This document shows positions 1-13,268 of a stretch of 64,000 nt of DNA, piece after piece. The position numbers were made by a program, and so were the translations under genes. This DNA comes from Excoecaria cochinchinensis (lineage: Eukaryota > Streptophyta > Magnoliopsida > Malpighiales > Euphorbiaceae): contig CANTUQ010000343.1 in assembly GCA_947683425.1 (NCBI GenBank), positions 230,001-294,000 on the forward strand, read 5' to 3'. The notes beneath the pieces are model-generated. The model saw only the letters and a list, made by a program, of their open reading frames with translations, did not search any database and was not told the origin of the DNA. Numbering within the stretch: position 1 is the first letter of the stretch; every line of letters starts with the position of its first letter.

Positions 1-3000
1 TGACGAATTTTTACGGGCTTCTGAAGGCATTATACTAGGGGAAATCGCCGAAATCGCCGAAAGTGGTGAAATTTTGGATCCGGGTCGAATAATTCAGGAA
101 AACCTGATCGGAATAGCTACTGGGAGCCTGCCGGTCACAATGCGTCGAGGATTGGCTTCGTCGTGATCTGACGAATTTTTACGGTCTTCTGAAGGCATTA
201 TACTAGGGGAAATCGCCGAAATCGAGAAATCGCCGAAAGTGGTGAAATTTTGGATCCGGGTCGAATAATTCAGGAAAACCTGATCGGAATAGCTACTGGG
301 AGCCTGCCGGTCACAATGCGTCGAGGATTGGCTTCGTCGTGATCTGACGAATTTTTACGGGCTTCTGAAGGCATTATACTAGGGGAAATCGCCGAAATCG
401 AGAAATCGCCGAAAGTGGTGAAATTTTGGATTCGGGTCGAATAATTCAGGAAAACCTGATCGGAATAGCTACTGGGAGCCTGCCGGTCACAATGCGCCGA
501 GGATTGGCTTCGTCGTGATCTGACGAATTTTTACGGGCTTCTGAAGGCATTATACTAGGGGAAATCGCTGAAATCGAGAAATCGCTGAAAGTGGTGAAAT
601 TTTGGATCCGGGTCGAATAATTCAGGAAAACCTGATCGGAATAGCTACTTGGAGCCTGCCGGTCACAATGCGTCGAGGATTGGCTTCGTCGTGATCTGAC
701 GAATTTTTACGGGCTTCTGAAGGCATTATACTAGGGGAAATCGCCGAAATCGCCGAAAGTGGTGAAATTTTGGATCCGGGTCGAATAATTCAGGAAAACC
801 TGATCGGAATAGCTACTGGGAGCCTGCCGGTCACAATGCGCCGAGGATTGGCTTCGTCGTGATCTGACGAATTTTTACGGGCTTCTGAAGGCATTATACT
901 AGGGGAAATCGCCGAAATCGCCGAAAGTGGTGAAATTTTGGATCCGGGTCGAATAATTCAGGAAAACCTGATCGGAATAGCTACTGGGAGCCTGCCGGTC
1001 ACAATGCGCCGAGGATTGGCTTCGTCGTGATCTGACGAATTTTTACGGGCTTCTGAAGGCATTATATTAGGGGAAATCGCCGAAATCGAGAAATCGCCGA
1101 AAGTGGTGAAATTTTGGATCCGGGTCGAATAATTCAGGAAAACCTGATCGGAATAGCTACTGGGAGCCTGCCGGTCACAATGCGCCGAGGATTGGCTTCG
1201 TCGTGATCTGACGAATTTTTACGGGCTTCTGAAGGCATTATACTAGGGGAAATCGCCGAAATCGAGAAATCGCCGAAAGTGGTGAAATTTTGGATCCGGG
1301 TCGAATAATTCAGGAAAACCTGATCGGAATAGCTACTGGGAGCCTGCCGGTCACAATGCGTCGAGGATTGGCTTCGTCGTGATCTGACGAATTTTTACGG
1401 GCTTCTGAAGGCATTATACTAGGGGAAATCGCCGAAAGTGGTGAAATTTTGGATCCGGGTCGAATAATTCAGGAAAACCTGATCGGAATAGCTACTGGGA
1501 TCCTGCCGGTCACAATGACTCGAGGATTGGCTTCGTCGTGATCTGACGAATTTTTACGGGCTTCTGAAGGCATTATACTAGGGGAAATCGCCGAAATCGA
1601 GAAATCGCCGAAAGTGGTGAAATTTTGGATCCGGGTCGAATAATTCAGGAAAACCTGATCGGAATAGCTACTGGGAGCCTTCCGGTCACAATGCGTCGAG
1701 GATTGGCTTCATCGTGATCTGACGAATTTTTACGGGCTTCTGAAGGCATTATACTAGGGGAAATCGCCGAAATCGAGAAATCGCCGAAAGTGGTGAAATT
1801 TTGGATCCGGGTTGAATAATTCAGGAAAACCTGATCGGAATAGCTACTGGGAGCCTGCCGGTCACAATGCGTCGAGGATTGGCTTCGTCGTGATCTGACG
1901 AATTTTTACGGGCTTCTGAAGGCATTATACTAGGGGAAATCGCCGAAAGTGGTGAAATTTTGGATCCGGGTCGAATAATTCAGGAAAACCTGATCGGAAT
2001 AGCTACTGGGAGCCTGCCGGTCACAATGCATTGAGGATTGGCTTCGTCGTGATCTGACGAATTTTTACGGGCTTCTGAAGGCATTATACTAGGGGAAATC
2101 GCCGAAATCGAGAAATCGCCGAAAGTGGTGAAATTTTGGATCCGGGTCGAATAATTCAGGAAAACCTGATCGGAATAGCTACTGGGAGCCTGCCGGTCAC
2201 AATGCGTCGAGGATTGGCTTCGTCGTGATCTGACGAATTTTTACGGGCTTCTGAAGGCATTATACTAGGGGAAATCGCCGAAATCGAGAAATCGCCGAAA
2301 GTGGTGAAATTTTGGATCCGGGTCGAATAAATCAGGAAAACCTGATCGGAATAGCTACTGGGAGCCTGCCGGTCACAATGCGTCGAGGATTGGCTTCGTC
2401 GTGATCTGACGAATTTTTACGGGCTTCTGAAGGCATTATACTAGGGGAAATCGCCGAAATCGAGAAATCGCCGAAAGTGGTGAAATTTTGGATCCGGGTC
2501 GAATAATTCAGGAAAACCTTATCGGAATAGCTACTGGGAGCCTGCCGGTCACAATGCATCGAGGATTGGCTTCGTCGTGATCTGACGAATTTTTACGGGC
2601 TTCTGAAGGCATTATACTAGGGGAAATCGCCGAAATCGAGAAATCGCCGAAAGTGGTGAAATTTTGGATCCGGGTCGAATAATTCAGGAAAACCTGATCG
2701 GAATAGCTACTGGGAGCCTGCCGGTCACAATGCGCCGAGGATTGGCTTCGTCGTGATCTGACGAATTTTTACGGGCTTCTGAAGGCATTATACTAGGGAA
2801 AATCGCTGAAATCGAGAAATCGCTGAAAGTGGTGAAATTTTGGATCCGGGTCGAATAATTCAGGAAAACCTGATCGGAATAGCTACTTGGAGCCTGCCGG
2901 TCATAATGCGTCGAGGATTGGCTTCGTCGTGATCTGACGAATTTTTACGGGCTTCTGAAGGCATTATACTAGGGGAAATCGCCGAAATCGCCGAAAGTGG

Positions 3001-6000
3001 TGAAATTTTGGATCCGGGTCGAATAATTCAGGAAAACATGATCGGAATAGCTACTGGGAGCCTGCCGGTCACAATGCGCCGAGGATTGGCTTCGTCGTGA
3101 TCTGACGAATTTTTACGGGCTTCTGAAGGCATTATACTAGGGGAAATCGCCGAAATCGCCGAAAGTGGTGAAATTTTGGATCCGGGTCGAATAATTCAGG
3201 AAAACCTGATCGGAATAGCTACTGGGAGCCTGCCGGTCACAATGCGCCGAGGATTGGCTTCGTCGTGATCTGACGAATTTTTACGGGCTTCTGAAGGCAT
3301 TATATTAGGGGAAATCGCCGAAATCGAGAAATCGCCGAAAGTGGTGAAATTTTGGATCCGGGTCGAATAATTCAGGAAAACCTGATCGGAATAGCTACTG
3401 GTAGCCTGCCGGTCACAATGCGCCGAGGATTGGCTTCGTCGTGATCTGACGAATTTTTACGGGCTTCTGAAGGCATTATACTAGGGGAAATCGCCGAAAT
3501 CGAGAAATCGCCGAAAGTGGTGAAATTTTGGATCCGGGTCGAATAATTCAGGAAAACCTGATCGGAATAGCTACTGGGAGCCTGCCGGTCACAATGCGTC
3601 GAGGATTGGCTTCGTCGTGATCTGACGAATTTTTACGGGCTTCTGAAGGCATTATACTAGGGGAAATCGCCGAAAGTGGTGAAATTTTGGATCCGGGTCG
3701 AATAATTCAGGAAAACCTGATCGGAATAGCTACTGGGATCCTGCCGGTCACAATGCATCAAGGATTGGCTTCGTCGTGATCTGACGAATTTTTACGGGCT
3801 TCTGAAGGCATTATACTAGGGGAAATCGCCGAAATCGAGAAATCGCCGAAAGTGGTGAAATTTTGGATCCGGGTCGAATAATTCAGGAAAACCTGATCGG
3901 AATAGCTACTGGGAGCCTGCCGGTCACAATGCGTCGAGGATTGGCTTCGTCGTGATCTGACGAATTTTTACGGGCTTCTGAAGGCATTATACTAGGGGAA
4001 ATCGCTGAAATCGAGAAATCGCTGAAAGTGGTGAAATTTTGGATCCGGGTCGAATAATTCAGGAAAACCTGATCGGAATAGCTACTTGGAGCCTGCCGGT
4101 CATAATGCGTCGAGGATTGGCTTCGTCGTGATCTGACGAATTTTTACGGGCTTCTGAAGGCATTATACTAGGGGAAATCGCTGAAATCGCCGAAAGTGGT
4201 GAAATTTTGGATCCGGGTCGAATAATTCAGGAAAACCTGATCGGAATAGCTACTGGGAGCCTGCCGGTCACAATGCGCCGAGGATTGGCTTCGTCGTGAT
4301 CTGACGAATTTTTACGGGCTTCTGAAGGCATTATACTAGGGGAAATCGCCGAAATCGCCGAAAGTGGTGAAATTTTGGATCCGGGTCGAATAATTCAGGA
4401 AAACCTGATCGGAATAGCTACTGGGAGCCTGCCGGTCACAATGCGCCGAGGATTGGCTTCGTCGTGATCTGACGAATTTTTACGGGCTTCTGAAGGCATT
4501 ATATTAGGGGAAATCGCCGAAATCGAGAAATCGCCGAAAGTGGTGAAATTTTGGATCCGGGTCGAATAATTCAGGAAAACCTGATCGGAATAGCTACTGG
4601 GAGCCTGCCGGTCACAATGCGCCGAGGATTGGCTTCGTCGTGATCTGACAAATTTTTACGGGCTTCTGAAGGCATTATACTAGGGGAAATCGCCGAAATC
4701 GCCGAAAGTGGTGAAATTTTTGATCCGGGTCGAATAATTCAGGAAAACCTGATCGGAATAGCTACTGGGAGCCTGCCGGTCACAATGCGCCGAGGATTGG
4801 CTTCGTCGTGATCTGACGAATTTTTACGGGCTTCTGAAGGCATTATATTAGGGGAAATCGCCGAAATCGAGAAATCGCCGAAAGTGGTGAAATTTTGGAT
4901 CCGGGTCGAATAATTCAGGAAAACCTGATCGGAATAGCTACTGGGAGCCTGCCGGTCACAATGCGCCGAGGATTGGCTTCGTCGTGATCTGACGAATTTT
5001 TACGGGCTTCTGAAGGCATTATACTAGGGGAAATCGCCGAAATCGAGAAATCGCCGAAAGTGGTGAAATTTTGGATCCGGGTCGAATAATTCAGGAAAAC
5101 CTGATCGGAATAGCTACTGGGAGCCTGCCGGTCACAATGCGTCGAGGATTGGCTTCGTCGTGATCTGACAAATTTTTACGGGCTTCTTAAGGCATTATAC
5201 TAGGGGAAATCGCCGAAATCGAGAAATCGCCGAAAGTGGTGAAATTTTGGATCCGGGTCGAATAATTCAGGAAAACCTGATCGGAATAGCTACTGGGAGC
5301 CTGCCGGTCACAATGCGTCGAGGATTGGCTTCGTCGTGATCTGACGAATTTTTACGGGCTTCTGAAGGCATTATACTAGGGGAAATCGCCGAAAGTGGTG
5401 AAATTTTGGATCCGGGTCGAATAATTCAGGAAAACCTGATCGGAATAGCTACTGGGAGCCTGCCGGTCACAATGCGTCGAGGATTGGCTTCGTCGTGATC
5501 TGACGAATTTTTACGGGCTTCTGAAGGCATTAAACTAGGGGAAATCGCCGAAAGCGAGAAATCGCCGAAAGTGGTGAAATTTTGGATCCGGGTCGAATAA
5601 TTCAGGAAAACCTGATCGGAATAGCTACTGGGAGCCTGCCGGTCACAATGCGTCGAGGATTGGCTTCGTCGTGATCTGACGAATTTTTACGGGCTTCTGA
5701 AGGCATTATACTAGGGGAAATCGCCGAAAGTGGTGAAATTTTGGATCCGGGTCGAATAATTCAGGAAAACCTGATCGGAATAGCTACTGGGAGCCTGCCG
5801 GTCACAATGCGTCGAGGATTGGCTTCGTCGTGATCTGACGAATTTTTACGGGCTTCTGAAGGCATTATACTAGGGGAAATCGCCGAAATCGAGAAATCGC
5901 CGAAAGTGGTGAAATTTTGGATCCGGGTCGAATAATTCAGGAAAACCTGATCGGAATAGCTACTGGGAGCCTGCCGGTCACAATGCATGAGGATTGGCTT

Positions 6001-6539
6001 CGTCGTGATCTGACGAATTTTTACGGGCTTCTGAAGGCATTATACTAGGGGAAATCGCCGAAATCGAGAAATCGCCGAAAGTGGTGAAATTTTGGATCCG
6101 GGTCGAATAATTCAGGAAAACCTGATCGGAATAGCTACTGGGAGCCTGCCGGTCACAATGTGTCGAGGATTGGCTTCGTCGTGATCTGACGAATTTTTAC
6201 GGGCTTCTGAAGGCATTATACTAGGGGAAATCGCCGAAAGTGGTGAAATTTTGGATCCGGGTCGAATAATTCAGGAAAACCTGATCGGAATAGCTACTGG
6301 GAGCCTGCTGGTCACAATGCGTCGAGGATTGGCTTCGTCGTGATCTGACGAATTTTTACGGGCTTCTGAAGGCATTATACTAGGGGAAATCGCCGAAATC
6401 GAGAAATCGCCGAAAGTGGTGAAATTTTGGATCCGGGTCGAATAATTCAGGAAAACCTGATCGGAATAGCTACTGGGAGCCTGCCGGTCACAATGCGTCG
6501 AGGATTGGCTTCGTCGTGATCTGACGAATTTTTACGGGC

Positions 6540-9500
6540 ATCTGAAGGCATTAAACTAGGGGAAATCGCCGAAATCGAGAAATCGCCGAAAGTGGTGAAA
6601 TTTTGGATCCGGGTCGAATAATTCAGGAAAACCTGATCGGAATAGCTACTAGGAGCCTGCCGGTCACAATGCGTCGAGGATTGGCTTCGTCGTGATCTGA
6701 CGAATTTTTACGGGCTTCTGAAGGCATTATACTAGGGGAAATCGCCGAAAGTGGTGAAATTTTGGATCCGGGTCGAATAATTCAGGAAAACCTGATCGGA
6801 ATAGCTACTGGGAGCCTGCCGGTCACAATGCGCCGAGGATTGGCTTCGTCGTGATCTGACGAATTTTTACGGGCTTCTGAAGGCATTAAACTAGGGGAAA
6901 TCGCCGAAAGCGAGAAATCGCCGAAAGTGGTGAAATTTTGGATCCGGATCGAATAATTCAGGAAAACCTGATCGGAATAGCTACTGGGAGCCTGCCGGTC
7001 ACAATGCGTCGAGGATTGGCTTCGTCGTGATCTGACGAATTTTTACGGGCTTCTGAAGGCATTATACTAGGGGAAATCGCCGAAAGTGGTGAAATTTTGG
7101 ATCCGGGTCGAATAATTCAGGAAAACCTGATCGGAATAGCTACTGGGAGCCTGCCGGTCACAATGCGTCGAGGATTGGCTTCGTCGTGATCTGACGAATT
7201 TTTACGGGCTTCTGAAGGCATTATACTAGGGGAAATCGCCGAAATCGAGAAATCGCCGAAAGTGGTGAAATTTTGGATCCGGGTCGAATAAATCAGGAAA
7301 ACCTGATCGGAATAGCTACTGGGAGCCTGCCGGTCACAATGCGTCGAGGATTGGCTTCGTCGTGATCTGACGAATTTTTACGGGCTTCTGAAGGCATTAT
7401 ACTAGGGGAAATCGCCGAAATCGAGAAATCGCCGAAAGTGGTAAAATTTTGGATCCGGGTCGAATAATTCAGGAAAACCTGATCGGAATAGCTACTGGGA
7501 GCCTGCCGGTCACAATGCGTCGAGGATTGGCTTCGTCGTGATCTGACGAATTTTTACGGGCTTCTGAAGGCATTATACTAGGGGAAATCGCCGAAATCGA
7601 GAAATCGCCGAAAGTGGTGAAATTTTGGATCCGGGTCGAATAATTCAGGAAAACCTGATCGGAATAGCTACTGGGAGCCTGCCGGTCACAATGCGTCGAG
7701 GATTGGCTTCGTCGTGATCTGACGAATTTTTACGGGCTTCTGAAGGCATTATACTAGGGGAAATCGCCGAAATCGAGAAATCGCGGAAAGTGGCGAAATT
7801 TTGGATCCGGGTCGAATAATTCAGGAAAACCTGATCGGAATAGCTACTGGGAGCCTGCCGGTCACAATGCGTCGAGGATTGGCTTCGTCGTGATCTGACG
7901 AATTTTTACGGGCATCTGAAGGCATTAAACTAGGGGAAATCGCCGAAATCGAGAAATCGCCGAAAGTGGTGAAATTTTGGATCCGGGTCGAATAATTCAG
8001 GAAAACCTGATCGGAATAGCTACTGGGAGCCTGCCGGTCACAATGCGTCGAGGATTGGCTTCGTCGTGATCTGACGAATTTTTACGGGCTTCTGAAGGCA
8101 TTATACTAGGGGAAATCGCCGAAAGTGGTGAAATTTTGGATCCGGGTCGAATAATTCAGGAAAACCTGATCGGAATAGCTACTGGGAGCCTGCCGGTCAC
8201 AATGCGCCGAGGATTGGCTTCGTCGTGATCTGACGAATTTTTACGGGCTTCTGAAGGCATTAAACTAGGGGAAATCGCCGAAAGCGAGAAATCGCCGAAA
8301 GTGGTGAAATTTTGGATCCGGATCGAATAATTCAGGAAAACCTGATCGGAATAGCTACTGGGAGCCTGCCGGTCACAATGCGTCGAGGATTGGCTTCGTC
8401 GTGATCTGACGAATTTTTACGGGCTTCTGAAGGCATTATACTAGGGGAAATCGCCGAAAGTGGTGAAATTTTGGATCCGGGTCGAATAATTCAGGAAAAC
8501 CTGATCGGAATAGCTACTGGGAGCCTGCCGGTCACAATGCGTCGAGGATTGGCTTCGTCGTGATCTGACGAATTTTTACGGGCTTCTGAAGGCATTATAC
8601 TAGGGGAAATCGCCGAAATCGAGAAATCGCCGAAAGTGGTGAAATTTTGGATCCGGGTCGAATAATTCAGGAAAACCTGATCGGAATAGCTACTGGGAGC
8701 CTGCCGGTCACAATGCGTTGAGGATTGGCTTCGTCGTGATCTGACGAATTTTTACGGGCTTCTGAAGGCATTATACTAGGGGAAATCGCCGAAATCGAGA
8801 AATCGCCGAAAGTGGTGAAATTTTGGATCCGGGTCGAATAATTCAGGAAAACCTGATCGGAATAGCTACTGGGAGCCTGCCGGTCACAATGCGTCGAGGA
8901 TTGGCTTCGTCGTGATCTGACGAATTTTTACGGGCTTCTGAAGGCATTATACTAGGGGAAATCGCCGAAAGTGGTGAAATTTTGGATCCGGGTCGAATAA
9001 TTCAGGAAAACCTGATCGGAATAGCTACTGGGAGCCTGCCGGTCACAATGCGTCGAGGATTGGCTTCGTCGTGATCTGACGAATTTTTACGGGCTTCTGA
9101 AGGCATTATACTAGGGGAAATCGCCGAAATCGAGAAATCGCCGAAAGTGGTGAAATTTTGGATCCGGGTCGAATAATTCAGGAAAACCTGATCGGAATAG
9201 CTACTGGGAGCCTGCCGGTCACAATGCGTCGAGGATTGGCTTCGTCGTGATCTGACGAATTTTTACGGGCATCTGAAGGCATTAAACTAGGGGAAATCGC
9301 CGAAATCGAGAAATCGCCGAAAGTGGTGAAATTTTGGATCCGGGTCGAATAATTCAGGAAAACCTGATCGGAATAGCTACTGGGAGCCTGCCGGTCACAA
9401 TGCGTCGAGGATTGGCTTCGTCGTGATCTGACGAATTTTTACGGGCTTCTGAAGGCATTATACTAGGGGAAATCGCCGAAAGTGGTGAAATTTTGGATCC

Positions 9501-12500
9501 GGGTCGAATAATTCAGGAAAACCTGATCGGAATAGCTACTGGGAGCCTGCCGGTCACAATGCGCCGAGGATTGGCTTCGTCGTGATCTGACGAATTTTTA
9601 CGGGCTTCTGAAGGCATTAAACTAGGGGAAATCGCCGAAAGCGAGAAATCGCCGAAAGTGGTGAAATTTTGGATCCGGATCGAATAATTCAGGAAAACCT
9701 GATCGGAATAGCTACTGGGAGCCTGCCGGTCACAATGCGTCGAGGATTGGCTTCGTCGTGATCTGACGAATTTTTACGGGCTTCTGAAGGCATTATACTA
9801 GGGGAAATCGCCGAAAGTGGTGAAATTTTGGATCCGGGTCGAATAATTCAGGAAAACCTGATCGGAATAGCTACTGGGAGCCTGCCGGTCACAATGCGTC
9901 GAGGATTGGCTTCGTCGTGATCTGACGAATTTTTACGGGCTTCTGAAGGCATTATACTAGGGGAAATCGCCGAAATCGAGAAATCGCCGAAAGTGGTGAA
10001 ATTTTGGATCCGGGTCGAATAAATCAGGAAAACCTGATCGGAATAGCTACTGGGAGCCTGCCGGTCACAATGCGTCGAGGATTGGCTTCGTCGTGATCTG
10101 ACGAATTTTTACGGGCTTCTGAAGGCATTATACTAGGGGAAATCGCCGAAATCGAGAAATCGCCGAAAGTGGTGAAATTTTGGATCCGGGTCGAATAATT
10201 CAGGAAAACCTGATCGGAATAGCTACTGGGAGCCTGCCGGTCACAATGCGTCGAGGATTGGCTTCGTCGTGATCTGACGAATTTTTACGGGCTTCTGAAG
10301 GCATTATACTAGGGGAAATCGCCGAAATCGAGAAATCGCCGAAAGTGGTGAAATTTTGGATCCGGGTCGAATAATTCAGGAAAACCTGATCGGAATAGCT
10401 ACTGGGAGCCTGCCGGTCACAATGCGTCGAGGATTGGCTTCGTCGTGATCTGACGAATTTTTACGGGCTTCTGAAGGCATTATACTAGGGGAAATCGCCG
10501 AAATCGAGAAATCGCCGAAAGTGTTGAAATTTTGGATCCGGGTCGAATAATTCAGGAAAACCTGATCGGAATAGCTACTGGGAGCCTGCCGGTCACAATG
10601 CGCCGAGGATTGGCTTCGTCGTGATCTGACGAATTTTTACGGGCTTCTGAAGGCATTATACTAGGGGAAATCGCCGAAATCGAGAAATCGCCGAAAGTGG
10701 TGAAATTTTGGATCCGGGTCGAATAAATCAGGAAAACCTGATCGGAATAGCTACTGGGAGCCTGCCGGTCACAATGCGTCGAGGATTGGCTTCGTCGTGA
10801 TCTGACGAATTTTTACGGGCTTCTGAAGGCATTATACTAGGGGAAATCGCCGAAATCGAGAAATCGCCGAAAGTGGTGAAATTTTGGATCCGGGTCGAAT
10901 AATTCAGGAAAACCTGATCGGAATAGCTACTGGGAGCCTGCCGGTCACAATGCGTCGAGGATTGGCTTCGTCGTGATCTGACGAATTTTTACGGGCTTCT
11001 GAAGGCATTATACTAGGGGAAATCGCCGAAATCGAGAAATCGCCGAAAGTGGTGAAATTTTGGATCCGGGTCGAATAATTCAGGAAAACCTGATCGGAAT
11101 AGCTACTGGGAGCCTGCCGGTCACAATGCGTCGAGGATTGGCTTCGTCGTGATCTGACGAATTTTTACGGGCTTCTGAAGGCATTATACTAGGGGAAATC
11201 GCCGAAATCGAGAAATCGCCGAAAGTGTTGAAATTTTGGATCCGGGTCGAATAATTCAGGAAAACCTGATCGGAATAGCTACTGGGAGCCTGCCGGTCAC
11301 AATGCGCCGAGGATTGGCTTCGTCGTGATCTGACGAATTTTTACGGGCTTCTGAAGGCATTATACTAGGGGAAATCGCCGAAATCGAGAAATCGCCGAAA
11401 GTGGTGAAATTTTGGATCCGGGTCGAATAATTCAGGAAAACCTGAACGGAATAGCTACTGGGAGCCTGCCGGTCACAATGCGCCGAGGATTGGCTTCGTC
11501 ATGATCTGACGAATTTTTACGGGCTTCTGAAGGCATTATACTAGGGGAAATCGCCGAAATCGTGAAATCGCGGAAAGTGGCGAAATTTTGGATCCGGGTC
11601 GAATAATTCAGGAAAACCTGATCGGAATAGCTACTGGGAGCTTGCCGGTCACAATGCGTCGAGGATTGGCTTCGTCGTGATCTGACGAATTTTTACGGGC
11701 TTCTGAAGGCATTATACTAGTGGAAATCGCCGAAATCGAGAAATCGCCAAAAGTGGTGAAATTTTGGATCCGGGTCGAATAATTCAGGAAAACCTGATCG
11801 GAATAGCTACTGGGAGCCTGCCGGTCACAATACGTCGAGGATTGGCTTCGTCGTGATTTGACGAATTTTTACGGGCTTCTGAAGGCATTATACTAGGGGA
11901 AATCACCGAAATCGAGAAATCGCCGAAAGTGGTGAAATTTTGGATCCGGGTCGAATAATTCAGGAAAACCTGATCGGAATAGCTACTGGGAGCCTGCCGG
12001 TCACAATGCGCCGAGGATTGGCTTCGTCGTGATCTGACGAATTTTTACGGGCTTCTGAAGGCATTATACTAGGGGAAATCGCCGAAATCGAGAAATCGCC
12101 GAAAGTGGTGAAATTTTGGATCCGGGTCGAATAATTCGGGAAAACCTGATCGGAATAGCTACTGGGAGCCTGCCGGTCACAATGCGCCGAGGATTGGCTT
12201 CGTCGTGATCTGACGAATTTTTACGGGCTTCTGAAGGCATTATACTAGGGGAAATCGCCGAAATCGAGAAATCGCCGAAAGTGGTGAAATTTTGGATCCG
12301 GGTCGAATAATTCAGGAAAACCTGATCGGAATAGCTACTGGGAGCCTGCCGGTCACAATGCGCTGAGGATTGGCTTCGTCGTGATCTGACGAATTTTTAC
12401 GGGCTTCTGAAGGCATTATACTAGGGGAAATCGCTGAAATCGAGAAATCGCCGAAAGTGGTGAAATTTTGGATCCGGGTCGAATAATTCAGGAAAACCTG

Positions 12501-13268
12501 ATCGGAATAGCTACTTGGAGCCTGCCGGTCACAATGCGTCGAGGATTGGCTTCGTCGTGATCTGACGAATTTTTACGGGCTTCTGAAGGCATTATACTAG
12601 GGGAAATCGCCGAAATCGCCGAAAGTGGTAAAATTTTTGATCCGGGTCGAATAATTCAGGAAAACCTGATCGGAATAGCTACTGGGAGCCTGCCGGTCAC
12701 AATGCGCCGAGGATTGGCTTCGTCGTGATCTGACGAATTTTTACGGGCTTCTGAAGGCATTATACTAGGGGAAATCGCCGAAATCGCCGAAAGTGGTGAA
12801 ATTTTGGATCCGGGTCGAATAATTCAGGAAAACCTGATCGGAATAGCTACTGGGAGCCTGCCGGTCACAATGCGTCGAGGATTGGCTTCGTCGTGATCTG
12901 ACGAATTTTTACGGGCTTCTGAAGGCATTATACTAGGGGAAATCGCCGAAATCGAGAAATCGCCGAAAGTGGTGAAATTTTGGATCCGGGTCGAATAATT
13001 CAGGAAAACCTGATCGGAATAGCTACTGGGAGCCTGCCGGTCACAATGCGTCGAGGATTGGCTTCGTCGTGATCTGACGAATTTTTACGGGCTTCTGAAG
13101 GCATTATACTAGGGGAAATCGCCGAAATCGAGAAATCGCCGAAAGTGGTGAAATTTTGGATCCGGGTCGAATAAATCAGGAAAACCTGATCGGAATAGCT
13201 ACTGGGAGCCTGCCGGTCACAATGCGTCGAGGATTGGCTTCGTCGTGATCTGACGAATTTTTACGGGC
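6540..13268 (+). repeat. Segmental duplication copy A (offset 6,729 bp)
   Basis: Diagnostic variants recur exactly 6,729 bp to the right. The GGGCATCTG variant base at 6,540, 7,914 and 9,271 reappears at 13,269, 14,643 and 16,000, and the CTACTAGGAGCC variant at 6,651 reappears at 13,380. The AATAAATCAGG copies near 10,020 and 10,725, the CGTGAAATCGCGGAAAGTGGCG copy near 11,571 and the GCGCTGAGG copy at 12,361 are likewise matched. Within copy A the three GGGCATCTG monomers are 1,374 and 1,357 bp apart. These equal 6x176+2x159 and 5x176+3x159, so an 8-monomer higher-order repeat already existed before the large duplication. The left boundary is uncertain by about one monomer. Confidence 0.85.

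Noticed and set aside
2332..2559. Minus-strand 75-residue ORFs in the array (also 5,761, 20,071, 46,268 and similar)
   Set aside because: They read through the satellite; the same peptide recurs wherever monomer length and a CAT triplet happen to align, with no start context or independent conservation.
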